Notes under the pieces: generated by a model
What the model was told of the DNA's origin: nothing
Seen by the model: the letters and a program-made list of their open reading frames with translations, nothing else
The model's database searches: none
Part shown: positions 7,624-13,113 of the stretch, in pieces
Position numbering within the stretch: position 1 is the first letter of the stretch
How the letters are laid out: each line of letters starts with the position of its first letter
DNA from: a bacterium
GTDB lineage: Bacteria > Oederibacteriota > CAKKQC01
Length of the DNA stretch: 20,785 nt
NCBI GenBank assembly: GCA_919901855.1
Contig: CAKKQC010000073.1
Span: 1 to 20,785 of the forward strand
Direction of reading: 5' to 3'
Made by a program: the position numbers and the translations under genes

Positions 7624-7951
7624 ACAGAATCCGGCCCTCCCGGACGGCCGGCCGGATGACGGTCCCCACTGCATCCTTGTCGCGCTCAACGTCCTCGGGC
7701 GTGGCCACGATGATGTCCTTGGGAAAACCGAATCCGATGATCGCGCGCTCGATTTCGGTAGCCATGCTCCGGCGCGATCCCTTGATGGGCATGACCACCA
7801 GGAAGTCCGCATCGCTGTCCGGTCCGGCATCCCCGCGGGCGTATGACCCGAACAAGATGATCTTGTCCGGCCTGAACCGCTCCGCGATCCGGTTGGCCAT
7901 CTCCCGGATGATCCCGTTGGCGGCGTCGAGTGTCATTGCCTGGTTCCCCAT
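7607..7951 (-). CDS. MNT-type nucleotidyltransferase (MntA-like antitoxin), partner lost
   Basis: A 114-residue minimal nucleotidyltransferase. Seen: ILFGSYARGDAGPDSDADF (about 32-50), a perfect GS-x10-D-x-D catalytic signature, and a third acidic strand candidate near DIIVATPED. In the characterised HepT/MntA systems the MNT protein neutralises the HEPN RNase, in some cases by AMPylating it. Here the downstream HEPN gene is broken. It is close to the MNT protein at 19093-19434: both carry the E-[ED]-VER-[DK]-D type segment followed by GTVIRPA and REGR-x-LYER. A perfect TATAAT (7968-7973) and an AAGGA Shine-Dalgarno 5 bases before the ATG support expression from 7951. Confidence 0.92.
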   Translation of the reverse strand: MGNQAMTLDAANGIIREMANRIAERFRPDKIILFGSYARGDAGPDSDADFLVVMPIKGSRRSMATEIERAIIGFGFPKDIIVATPEDVERDKDAVGTVIRPAVREGRILYERHD

Positions 7952-7967
7952 GTCGTTCCTTACTTGG

Positions 7968-7973
7968 ATTATA
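7968..7973 (-). promoter_or_regulatory. Perfect -10 box of the orphan MNT gene
   Basis: TATAAT on the minus strand, 16 bases upstream of the ATG at 7951. I see no good -35 hexamer at 16-18 bases. The short leader contains AAGGA. Confidence 0.55.
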
Positions 7974-8082
7974 GCCCGGCCGTCCCAACCACGGAGAGGC
8001 TGCCCCCGGAAGAGGAATTGGGGGGGCTCTTAACAGCGAATGCCGGGGCCACCGGCGGACAGCCGGCCCTCGCTATAGCAGC

Positions 8083-8122
8083 AGGAAATCCAGGGACGCG
8101 CTTTAGATTCTTAGATCTTCGG
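8083..8122 (+). repeat. Repeat A, copy 1
   Basis: Reads AGGAAATCC, then AGGGACGCGCTTTAGATTCT, then TAGATCTTCGG. The family consensus is GGAAATCC followed by GGGGACGCGCTTTAGATT and TTAAGATTCTCGGGG. Directly followed by block H copy 1. Confidence 0.8.
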
Positions 8123-8124
8123 AC

Positions 8125-8278
8125 CGGATGAAGCCTGGCGTCCGGAAGGTGCCCATTGAGATGCAGCTTTTTCCGGTGCCGCTGGGTCCCCCGAACGCCA
8201 GGTGCATTATCGCACACGGAAAAGGGTGGGGGCGTGGCCCTGGTTGCCTAGTACTCCGTGGCAGGCCACAATGGCGGG
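8125..8278 (+). repeat. Block H, copy 1, with promoter-like tail
   Basis: The first 76 bases (8125-8200, from CGGATGAAGCCTGG to CCCGAACGCCA) are identical to 9279-9354 and 10975-11050. They can fold: TGGCGT near the start pairs with ACGCCA at the end, and CCGGAA pairs with TTCCGG inside. The similarity to copy 3 continues, with substitutions, through the promoter to the ATG of the next gene and stops there. Confidence 0.85.
8244..8272 (+). promoter_or_regulatory. Promoter-like pair in block H copy 1
   Basis: TTGCCT (8244-8249) and CACAAT (8267-8272) with a 17-base spacer. Each box matches the sigma-70 consensus at 4 of 6 positions. The -10 ends 6 bases before the ATG at 8279, so transcription would begin at or beside the start codon (leaderless). 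The same pair with the same spacings stands before the gene at 11129. Confidence 0.5.
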
Positions 8279-8497
8279 ATGAAGAAGGGGATGCCGAAAT
8301 ACCTGTCGACCCTGGAGGCCGCGCGCCTGCTGGAGGTTTCGACGTTTTCGATCCAGCGATGGTTCGACTTGGGGCTCTTCACGGGCCCCCACCTCCCGGG
8401 CGGGAAGCGGCGGATTACGCTGGATTCCTTCCTGGCCTTTGCGAAGAAGCACGGGTACGAGCTGAACCCCTCGGAGATCCGCGCCACCCGCGACTGA
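8279..8497 (+). CDS. Excisionase/MerR-like helix-turn-helix protein
   Basis: A 72-residue DNA-binding protein. Seen: MPKYLSTLEAARLLEVSTFS (5-24) with a MerR/excisionase helix-turn-helix, IQRWFDLGLFTG as the recognition helix and wing, PGGKRRITLDSFLAFAKKHG as the second wing and helix. It resembles BldC/HTH_17-type proteins, which bind DNA as small single-domain regulators or recombination directionality factors. The frame opens with a GTG at 8258, but that codon lies between the promoter boxes, so I chose ATG 8279; ATG 8291 is also possible. No Shine-Dalgarno is visible, in line with a leaderless transcript. No integrase is adjacent. Confidence 0.85.
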   Translation: MKKGMPKYLSTLEAARLLEVSTFSIQRWFDLGLFTGPHLPGGKRRITLDSFLAFAKKHGYELNPSEIRATRD

Positions 8498-8520
8498 GCG
8501 CCGGGCCCGCAGAAGAGGCC

Positions 8521-8602
8521 GGGGTCATCCTTCGTGATCGCGCGGTTGAAGACGCAACCGTTGCGAAGATGGCGGGAATATCATCACTTCGCACCGGATT
8601 CT
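8521..8602 (+). repeat. Repeat D, copy 1
   Basis: Begins GGGGTCATCCTTCGTGATCG and ends with CACTTCGCACCGGATTCTCC. Other copies are at 11309 and 13344. It contains a hairpin: CTTCG outside with CGAAG, and CGGTTG(C) inside with GCAACCG. This copy has one mismatch in the inner stem. Confidence 0.75.
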
Positions 8603-8636
8603 CCAGCGAAAGCCGGGAACATACATGACTCTGGAA

Positions 8637-8710
8637 GAACCGGGGACGCGAATAGCGACCAGGGCTCGGGTCAACCCCCGGCCGGGATATGGACGATCTG
8701 GCGCGAGCTG
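8637..8710 (+). repeat. Repeat F, copy 2
   Basis: From CGGGGACGCGAATAGCGACC to GATATGGACGATCTGGCGCG. It matches 6744-6802 but has about 14 extra bases in the middle. It lies just upstream of the second XRE gene. Confidence 0.65.
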
Positions 8711-8761
8711 GAGCATGCTCCCGGCCGTGGCGATCCTGCTAGAATGCCGCCAAGGACACCA

Positions 8762-9172
8762 ATGAAACAACACAAGCTCCCCCTGCGCCTGGTCCCCGGA
8801 GCCACCGAGTTCCGCGCCCGCATGGGCCAGAGGATCCGGGTGGCCCGCCAAGCCATGAACTACACCCAGGCCCAACTCGCGGCACGAAGCGGTATATCCA
8901 CCAACTTCGTCGCCCACCTGGAACGCGGCACGCGGAGCCCGTCCATCGAGACCCTCAATGCGATAGCGAATGTCCTGACCGTCCCGGTCGCGGACTTCTT
9001 CATGACGGGCAAGGCCGGTTCCGCGGCTTCGCCCGGGCGCCCCCTCGTCCGCGCGATCCACCGTCTCCTGGCGCGGATGCCGGATGCCCGCCTGCGCCTG
9101 ATCGCGGAACTGCTGGAAGCCATCGACCCCCGGGGCCCGGTGCTGCCCCCGCGATACCGGCGCCGCTCCTGA
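8762..9172 (+). CDS. XRE-family regulator with C-terminal helical tail
   Basis: A 136-residue protein. Seen: GQRIRVARQAMNYTQAQLAA (about 22-41), SGISTNFVAHLERGTRSPSI (43-62), the recognition helix and E-R-G-x-R-x-P-S turn, then LNAIANVLTVPVADFF. The tail (PLVRAIHRLLARMPDARLRL and LIAELLEAID) is probably a dimerisation helix. The frame is open upstream to 8534, but that part covers repeats D and F. An AAGGA lies 7 bases before the ATG at 8762, and a TAGAAT -10-like box lies at 8739-8744. It resembles the XRE at 6286-6531 in its helix-turn-helix but has no small partner gene downstream. Confidence 0.9.
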   Translation: MKQHKLPLRLVPGATEFRARMGQRIRVARQAMNYTQAQLAARSGISTNFVAHLERGTRSPSIETLNAIANVLTVPVADFFMTGKAGSAASPGRPLVRAIHRLLARMPDARLRLIAELLEAIDPRGPVLPPRYRRRS

Positions 9173-9211
9173 CCCGCTCCCACCTCTGGGGAAACCAGGG
9201 GACGCGCTTCA

Positions 9212-9254
9212 GGGAAATCCGGGGACGTGCTTTAGATTCTTAGATTCTCGGGGT
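9212..9254 (+). repeat. Repeat A, copy 2
   Basis: GGAAATCC followed by GGGGACGTGCTTTAGATTCT and TAGATTCTCGGGG. A truncated head (GGGGACGCGCTTCAGG) lies just before it at 9199-9214. Block H copy 2 follows 24 bases later. Confidence 0.8.
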
Positions 9255-9278
9255 GGACCAGGGCGGGCGGGCGCGGAA

Positions 9279-9389
9279 CGGATGAAGCCTGGCGTCCGGA
9301 AGGTGCCCATTGAGATGCAGCTTTTTCCGGTGCCGCTGGGTCCCCCGAACGCCAAGTGCATTGTCGCACACGGAGACGGGTGGAGGCGG
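9279..9389 (+). repeat. Block H, copy 2 (no promoter tail)
   Basis: The 76-base core (9279-9354) is identical to the other two copies. Similarity continues through CGCACACGGAGACGGGTGG and then ends. The TTGCCT/CACAAT pair is absent, and repeat E starts at 9396 instead. Confidence 0.85.
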
Positions 9390-9395
9390 ACAAGA

Positions 9396-9430
9396 TGGGG
9401 ACACATATGACTTTATAACTTTCTGGCACG
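9396..9430 (+). repeat. Repeat E, copy 2
   Basis: Reads GGGGACACATATGACTTTAT then AACTTTCTGGCAC. It matches 6570-6607 with several changes. The bases from 9431 to 9555 hold no recognised element apart from a TATACAT box near 9444. Confidence 0.55.
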
Positions 9431-9555
9431 ATCGGCGGCCGCGCTATACATCTATGGACTCCCGGGGCACGCCAGAGCCCGGCCAGGCGCCGAGATCCAC
9501 CGGAAGGCGGTCTTCTGCCCGAGTCCCCGGTCGCACTGGAGGCCCGCACGGTGCA

Positions 9556-10788
9556 ATGATACCCGCAGTAATGCGCCACGCCACCGCCGCGCTCCTCCTG
9601 GCCCTGTGGGCCCACCCCGCATCCGGCGCGGAACCCCAGGCCCTCGCGGTCCTCGACTTCCAGCCCACCAACGCCCCCGCTGGCGACGCCGGCGCCCTCA
9701 TGGGCTTCGTCCGGTCCGCGTTCGTGCGGAGCGGCACCTTCGCCATCGTGGACAAGGCCAACATGGACCGCATCCTGCAGGAGCCATCCTCCCAGCGGGA
9801 CGGATGCACGACCCCGGAGTGCGCGGTCAAGCTGGGACGCATGCTCAACGTGAACAGGATCGTGGTCGGCGAGTACACGGTGATGGGGACGACGCGGGTC
9901 CTGACCGCCTCCCTCGTGAGCGTCGACACCGGCCGGATCGAGCAGACGGCGCAGGTCAGGGGCTTCGACCTCGACTCCGCGGACGTGGCCGCCAACACGA
10001 TCGTGGCCCGGCTCCTGGCCGGCGTCGCCGCGCCACCCGCCCCCTACCCGGCCTCCGCCGGCGGTACCTCGATCCTCAAGCGCGGCATCGTCGAGGTCGG
10101 CGTCGGCCCGGCGTTCATGACGGTCGGCCAGCGGATGCGCTTCGGCGAGCCGGGCGCTGTCTACGGCTCCCCCTACGGGACGCGTGCGTACGCGCTCGGC
10201 GTGGACCTGCCGGGGACCCAGCTCCTGCCGGGAATCTCGCTGGACCTCGAGGGACGACTGCCGGTCAACGAGGCAGGGAATGCCGGGATCGGCGTCGGGG
10301 TGTCCTCCGGCGTCCTGCGATCCCCCCCCGCGGTCACGGGGAAGGTGGACTACAGCCTCTGGGAGTCCGGTCCGGATCCCTGGGTCGGCCTCTACCCCTA
10401 CAGCTACCTTATAGGCCTGGGTCGCGCCAAAATCACCGCGGTCTCGTCCTCGACGCCCGTCTTCGTCAAGCCGGCCGCCTTCATCTACCTCCGGGTGCAT
10501 CCCCGCGTCGACGTCACCCTCGGAGCGTCGTCGATGTACGTGGGCGGGCTCAGCCGGAAGGCCACCATCCAGTTCGACGACGGGACGACGCACGTCGTGT
10601 CCCTCCCCCAGCGCGGCGGGATCCACGTGACCGCGTTCCAGGCCGGTGCGATCTACCGGCTCACCGCACGCATCTCGCTTGCCGTGGCCTACGACACGTA
10701 CGGCTCACAATGGCTCGTGAACGGACCCGCCGTCAACGTCACGAACACCTTCCCCATGGCCTCCCTCTCCGTCCGCTACCGGCTGTAG
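9556..10788 (+). CDS. CsgG-like domain fused to probable outer-membrane beta-barrel
   Basis: A 410-residue exported protein. Residues 1-24 form a signal peptide (ATAALLLALWAHPASGA). Residues about 29-155 resemble CsgG/LpoB-type domains: ALAVLDFQP, FVRSGTFAIVDKANMDRIL, CTTPECAVKLGRMLNVNRIV with paired Cys84 and Cys89, and LVSVDTGRIEQTA. The part from about 165 onwards is rich in alternating polar/apolar stretches and ends SLSVRYRL, suggesting a barrel that anchors the protein in the outer membrane (inference). CsgG itself forms the curli secretion channel, but the isolated domain has several roles. GC-rich and intact; start 9571 is the alternative. It shares its domain type with the caspase protein at 13563-15344, which may point to a common pathway. 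Confidence 0.8.
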   Translation: MIPAVMRHATAALLLALWAHPASGAEPQALAVLDFQPTNAPAGDAGALMGFVRSAFVRSGTFAIVDKANMDRILQEPSSQRDGCTTPECAVKLGRMLNVNRIVVGEYTVMGTTRVLTASLVSVDTGRIEQTAQVRGFDLDSADVAANTIVARLLAGVAAPPAPYPASAGGTSILKRGIVEVGVGPAFMTVGQRMRFGEPGAVYGSPYGTRAYALGVDLPGTQLLPGISLDLEGRLPVNEAGNAGIGVGVSSGVLRSPPAVTGKVDYSLWESGPDPWVGLYPYSYLIGLGRAKITAVSSSTPVFVKPAAFIYLRVHPRVDVTLGASSMYVGGLSRKATIQFDDGTTHVVSLPQRGGIHVTAFQAGAIYRLTARISLAVAYDTYGSQWLVNGPAVNVTNTFPMASLSVRYRL

Positions 10789-10816
10789 TCCGCCGCCGGG
10801 GAGGGATCAGGAGAAG

Positions 10817-10917
10817 AGAGGGCCATACTTAGAGGCCGTAGCATTGGGGAACGGCCTCTGGAAGCAGCGGATGGATATCCAACGCGGCCGCGTGGCTTCT
10901 AATCGCGCCAGCCAGCG
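10817..10917 (+). repeat. Repeat C, copy 1
   Basis: Begins GGCCATACTTA, followed by a perfect 8-base-pair hairpin GAGGCCGT/ACGGCCTC (10832-10858), then the palindromes GGATATCC and GCGGCCGC between a GAAGC and its complement GCTTC, and ends CGCGCCAGCCAGCG. It lies just downstream of the CsgG-barrel gene. Confidence 0.8.
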
Positions 10918-10920
10918 AAA

Positions 10921-10958
10921 GGGCCGGGGACGCGCTTCAGATTTTATGATTCTCGGGG
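10921..10958 (+). repeat. Repeat A, copy 3
   Basis: CCGGGGACGCGCTTCAGATT followed by TTATGATTCTCGGGGC. It starts 4 bases after repeat C and is followed by block H copy 3. Confidence 0.8.
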
Positions 10959-10974
10959 CGGGGCGGTCGCGGAA

Positions 10975-11128
10975 CGGATGAAGCCTGGCGTCCGGAAGGT
11001 GCCCATTGAGATGCAGCTTTTTCCGGTGCCGCTGGGTCCCCCGAACGCCAAGTGCATTGTCGCACACGGAGACGGGTGGGGGCGTGCCTCCGGTTGCCTT
11101 CTGCTTCCCGTCAGGCCACAATGGCCGC
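10975..11128 (+). repeat. Block H, copy 3, with promoter-like tail
   Basis: The 76-base core (10975-11050) is identical to copies 1 and 2. The tail is homologous to copy 1 up to the base before the ATG at 11129, with substitutions in the promoter spacer but none in the two promoter boxes. Confidence 0.85.
11094..11122 (+). promoter_or_regulatory. Promoter-like pair in block H copy 3
   Basis: TTGCCT (11094-11099), 17-base spacer, CACAAT (11117-11122), then 6 bases to the ATG at 11129. Boxes and spacings are identical to those at 8244-8272 although the spacer bases differ, which argues for function. Confidence 0.5.
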
Positions 11129-11281
11129 ATGGCCACTCGCCGTCATGCCCAGCCGCGCGGTCGCGCAGGCGGGCTGGCCCGCGTCCGGAAGCTGAGCCCC
11201 GCCGCGCTGCGCCGCTTCGCCTCGCAAGGCGGCCTCGCCCGCGCCCGGAAGCTTCAAGGAAGAAGACGGGGACACGCGTAA
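11129..11281 (+). CDS. Small basic KGG-like protein, 50 residues
   Basis: A 50-residue protein extremely rich in Arg and Ala. It contains the unit GGLARVRKL twice (second time GGLARARKL), separated by SPAALRRFASQ. This resembles the short bacterial repeat G-G-x-A-R-A-x-x-L-(S/T)-P-E-x-R-x-x-I-A found in small KGG-type and histone-like basic proteins, so nucleic-acid binding is possible. The start at 11129 is chosen because the block H promoter ends 6 bases before it. No Shine-Dalgarno is visible. The last codons overlap a CGGGGACACG stretch that looks like the head of a repeat, so the natural C-terminus may have been altered. Alternative: a non-coding basic reading frame. Confidence 0.55.
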   Translation: MATRRHAQPRGRAGGLARVRKLSPAALRRFASQGGLARARKLQGRRRGHA

Positions 11282-11308
11282 GGGGAAGATTCGGGCCGAG
11301 GGAGAAGA

Positions 11309-11364
11309 GGGTCATTCTTCGTGATCGCGCGGTTGCAGACGCAACCGTTGCGAAGATGGCGGGA
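11309..11364 (+). repeat. Repeat D, copy 2 (short)
   Basis: GGGTCATTCTTCGTGATCGC followed by a perfect CGGTTGC-AGAC-GCAACCG hairpin and TTGCGAAGATGGCGGGA. The right part present in the other copies is missing. Confidence 0.75.
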
Positions 11365-11371
11365 GGGTCCG

Positions 11372-11391
11372 GGCGGGACGAATGGCCCGCC
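11372..11391 (-). terminator. Hairpin adjoining the vapC stop codon
   Basis: GGCGGG, an 8-base loop, CCCGCC, starting one base after the TAA of the PIN gene on the minus strand. There is no T-run after it, so it would be an atypical terminator or an mRNA 3' end stabiliser. Confidence 0.4.
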
Positions 11392-11799
11392 TTAAGGAAG
11401 CTGGTCAAATCCGGCCTGTCGGAAGTGCCGGTCGGTTGTCACCGCGAGCGTGAGGCCGAGCCGGCGCATCAGGGCGAAGGACGTGCAATCGGTGTACGAG
11501 TAGTCCTTGTCCCGGTGGCGGACGAAGAATGTCCAGGCGTGTTCCTCGTCCTCCGGGAGGATTCGGACGCACTCCACGGACGGCGTCCCCCGGAGGGCCG
11601 TCCCGGCCCGAACCGCGGCGGCGTGCCCCAGCCTGAGGCTGACCAGGGTCACCACCTCGTCAAACACGAAGTTGCTGGTCACGAGCCGGGCCTCGGGGGG
11701 ATCGAGATGGGGCCGGATCCGCCGGTGGTCGGGATCGTCCGCGCGGATATATGCGTACCAAGCCGAGGTGTCGACGAAGGCCCGGGGCAACGCGGGCAC
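11392..11799 (-). CDS. vapC: PIN-domain RNase toxin (VapC family)
   Basis: A 135-residue PIN-domain protein, the usual VapC size. Seen: FVDTSAWYAYI at the N-terminus with the first catalytic Asp, SNFVFDEVVTL with the second acidic pair, KDYSYTDCTSFALMRRLGL with the third Asp, and AVTTDRHFRQAGF with the fourth. VapC toxins cleave tRNA or rRNA. The frame is open far upstream, but that part lies inside the antitoxin gene. I chose the GTG at 11799, 4 bases after the antitoxin stop, which leaves a natural N-terminus (VPALPRAFVDTSAW). It forms an operon with the RHH antitoxin upstream. All catalytic residues are present, so it is probably active. Confidence 0.92.
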   Translation of the reverse strand: MPALPRAFVDTSAWYAYIRADDPDHRRIRPHLDPPEARLVTSNFVFDEVVTLVSLRLGHAAAVRAGTALRGTPSVECVRILPEDEEHAWTFFVRHRDKDYSYTDCTSFALMRRLGLTLAVTTDRHFRQAGFDQLP

Positions 11800-11803
11800 G
11801 CCC

Positions 11804-12043
11804 TCACCCCCGGTCGCCGTAGAGGATGCGGTCGTGGTCCCGTCCCGCCGGCCCCCGCCGGTCGGTCGCGATCCCCCGGATGTCGGCGAGGCGTGCCACG
11901 CGGCGGCGCCGAGCCCCGCGGCTCCCGAGGAGTTCGTCCACGGCCAGGCGCACGAGTTCCGACAGGCTCCGGTCGGTCTCCCGAGCCCATGCGGAGAGCG
12001 TCTCGTGCTGACGGGGTTCAAGAAGGACCTGGGTACGCTTCAT
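11804..12043 (-). CDS. vapB: Ribbon-helix-helix antitoxin (VapB-like)
   Basis: A 79-residue protein. Residues 1-40 read as a CopG/RHH fold: KRTQVLLEPRQHETLSAWAR (strand and first helix), then ETDRSLSELVRLAVDELL (second helix). The charged C-terminal part (RLADIRGIATDRRGPAGRDH) would wrap the PIN toxin. RHH antitoxins repress their own operon as dimers. Upstream on this strand there are two GTGTAA direct repeats 8 bases apart (12053-12066), a plausible operator. A TAACAT box ends 6 bases before the ATG, so the transcript may be leaderless. Placement directly before the PIN gene makes the call secure; the VapB sub-type is not determined. Confidence 0.88.
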   Translation of the reverse strand: MKRTQVLLEPRQHETLSAWARETDRSLSELVRLAVDELLGSRGARRRRVARLADIRGIATDRRGPAGRDHDRILYGDRG

Positions 12044-12052
12044 GCCGTCATG

Positions 12053-12066
12053 TTACACCATTACAC
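12053..12066 (-). promoter_or_regulatory. Direct repeats at the vapBC promoter
   Basis: GTGTAA occurs twice with an 8-base period, the second copy overlapping the TAACAT -10-like box. Likely operator for the RHH antitoxin (inference). Confidence 0.35.
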
Positions 12067-12087
12067 ACCCATCACGCCAAAGGCCGG

Positions 12088-12159
12088 CGCCATCCTTCGT
12101 ATCACCGGATTCTCCCGCGAAATCCGGGGACGCGGTTCAGATTTGCAGATTCTCGGGGC
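12088..12159 (+). repeat. Repeat D remnant joined to repeat A, copy 4
   Basis: GCGCCATCCTTCGTATCACC carries the two ends of repeat D with its hairpin middle deleted, then GGATTCTCCCGCGAAATCC runs into GGGGACGCGGTTCAGATTTG and CAGATTCTCGGGGC (repeat A, about 12121-12159). Confidence 0.7.
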
Positions 12160-12183
12160 AGGTGAAGGCGTCGTCCGCGACGA

Positions 12184-12300
12184 TCAGCGGCGGCGGACCG
12201 CCTTGCGCGTGTCGGCGAGCACTCGGAGGTATAGTTCGTCCTTCGGCCTCCCCAGCGCCCGCTTACTGGCGATGACGCGGTCGAGGGGCAGAGGAAATCC
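12184..12300 (-). pseudogene. C-terminal scrap resembling an AbiEii-type nucleotidyltransferase
   Basis: The minus strand reads LPLDRVIASKRALGRPKDEL then YLRVLADTRKAVRRR and a stop at 12184. The (D/E)-x-(I/V)-I-A-S-K-R-A-x-G-R-P-K-D pattern is the characteristic C-terminal helix of small nucleotidyltransferase-fold proteins found in AbiEii/DUF-type TA systems. Only about 38 codons remain, and both ends abut copies of repeat A (12121-12159 and 12291-12333). The gene is a relic whose body has been lost. Confidence 0.65.
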
Positions 12301-12333
12301 GGGGACGCGCTTTAGATTTTAAGATTCTCGGGG
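12291..12333 (+). repeat. Repeat A, copy 5
   Basis: GAGGAAATCC, then GGGGACGCGCTTTAGATTTT, then AAGATTCTCGGGG: the consensus form. Read on the minus strand, it supplies the last codons and the TAA of the HEPN gene. Confidence 0.85.
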
Positions 12334-12728
12334 GCGGAGGCCGGCCCCTGCATCCGGGCCTCCACCCAGAGCCTGAGGTCCCGGACCATGCCGCGGCTAC
12401 GGTTCCGGTCGAAGGCCGGGGACCCGTCAAGATCCTCGTACCGGTAGAGCGTCCCGTACGGGGTGAGCTCGTCGATGCCGACCAGTGCTTCGGGAACAGG
12501 GCACTTCCCCTGCTCAAGGACCTCGATCAGGCCGCGCAGGTCGTGCGTCCGACGGAAAGGTAATCCCAGATGCGAGAGCAGGGCCTTGAGCAACTTCTCG
12601 GCGGCCTGCTGGGCGTGGAAACCCACCACGTCATCACTCACCTTGTCCGAGGCAAGGATCAGGTCCAGGACGGCCTCGTCCTCGGCGGCCTTCTTCAGGA
12701 ACCGGGCCGCCTGTTCAGCGGGACTCAT
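12312..12728 (-). CDS. HEPN-domain protein, MNT partner (module 2)
   Basis: A 138-residue all-helical protein. Seen: VVGFHAQQAAEKLLKALLSH (about 34-53), the hallmark of Pfam-type HEPN domains paired with nucleotidyltransferases, then FRRTHDLRGLIEVL (58-71) and YRYEDLDGSPAFDRNRS. HEPN partners of MNT proteins are candidate RNases. The HDL segment may hold active residues, but the canonical R-x4-6-H motif is not obvious. The ATG at 12728 overlaps the MNT gene by 14 bases. The last residues (PENLKI) and the stop codon are encoded by repeat A, so the original C-terminus has been replaced. The protein still looks full length. Confidence 0.88.
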   Translation of the reverse strand: MSPAEQAARFLKKAAEDEAVLDLILASDKVSDDVVGFHAQQAAEKLLKALLSHLGLPFRRTHDLRGLIEVLEQGKCPVPEALVGIDELTPYGTLYRYEDLDGSPAFDRNRSRGMVRDLRLWVEARMQGPASAPENLKI

Positions 12729-13044
12729 ACAGGACCCGGCCCTCGGTGGCGGCCTCGTATACCCAGTTGCCGGGAATGGCCGCCTGGTCCCGGAACGACG
12801 CCTCCCCGAGAACGAGGAGGTCGACGCAGACCCGTAGGGGGCTCAGCAGGCGCCGCAGGCGCACCATCTCCCCCACCCGGTCGGGCACGCCGGGCTCGAC
12901 GACGAGCAGGTCGTAGTCACTGCCGCTGTCAGCCGTGCCGCGCGCCTGCGAGCCGAACAGGATGATCCGCGTCGGCCTCGCGGCGTCGCGCAGGACCTCG
13001 GTCATCCGGTCGAGCACATTCGGGGTGATCGGTATGGCGTTCAT
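12715..13044 (-). CDS. MNT-type nucleotidyltransferase (module 2)
   Basis: A 109-residue minimal nucleotidyltransferase. Seen: IILFGSQARGTADSGSDYDL (about 27-46), a perfect GS-x10-D-x-D signature, and CVDLLVLGE as the third acidic strand. It is more diverged than the other two MNT proteins here, sharing mainly the catalytic strand and the REGR/TEGR-x-LYE end. I chose ATG 13044, preceded by a GGGGAGAG Shine-Dalgarno, over 13062. A TATCAT box lies upstream, and its surroundings (CCATGATACCCC on the plus strand, 13059-13070) recur before module 3. Probable antitoxin of the HEPN protein whose gene overlaps its end. Confidence 0.88.
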   Translation of the reverse strand: MNAIPITPNVLDRMTEVLRDAARPTRIILFGSQARGTADSGSDYDLLVVEPGVPDRVGEMVRLRRLLSPLRVCVDLLVLGEASFRDQAAIPGNWVYEAATEGRVLYESR

Positions 13045-13113
13045 GGACTCTCTCCCCACCATGATACCCCGGGGGCGTCCGGACGAGGTGAAGCCGGGGA
13101 CATAAAGAAGAGG

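Noticed and set aside
9232-10626. 464-codon minus-strand frame
   Set aside because: Antisense of the CsgG-barrel gene plus repeats, low-complexity Asp/Gly/Arg composition.
9606-10832. 408-codon frame on the plus strand
   Set aside because: Arg/Gly/Pro-rich shadow of the CsgG-barrel gene in another frame.
10978-12165. 395-codon plus-strand frame
   Set aside because: It runs across block H, repeats and the antisense of vapBC; no domain is recognisable.
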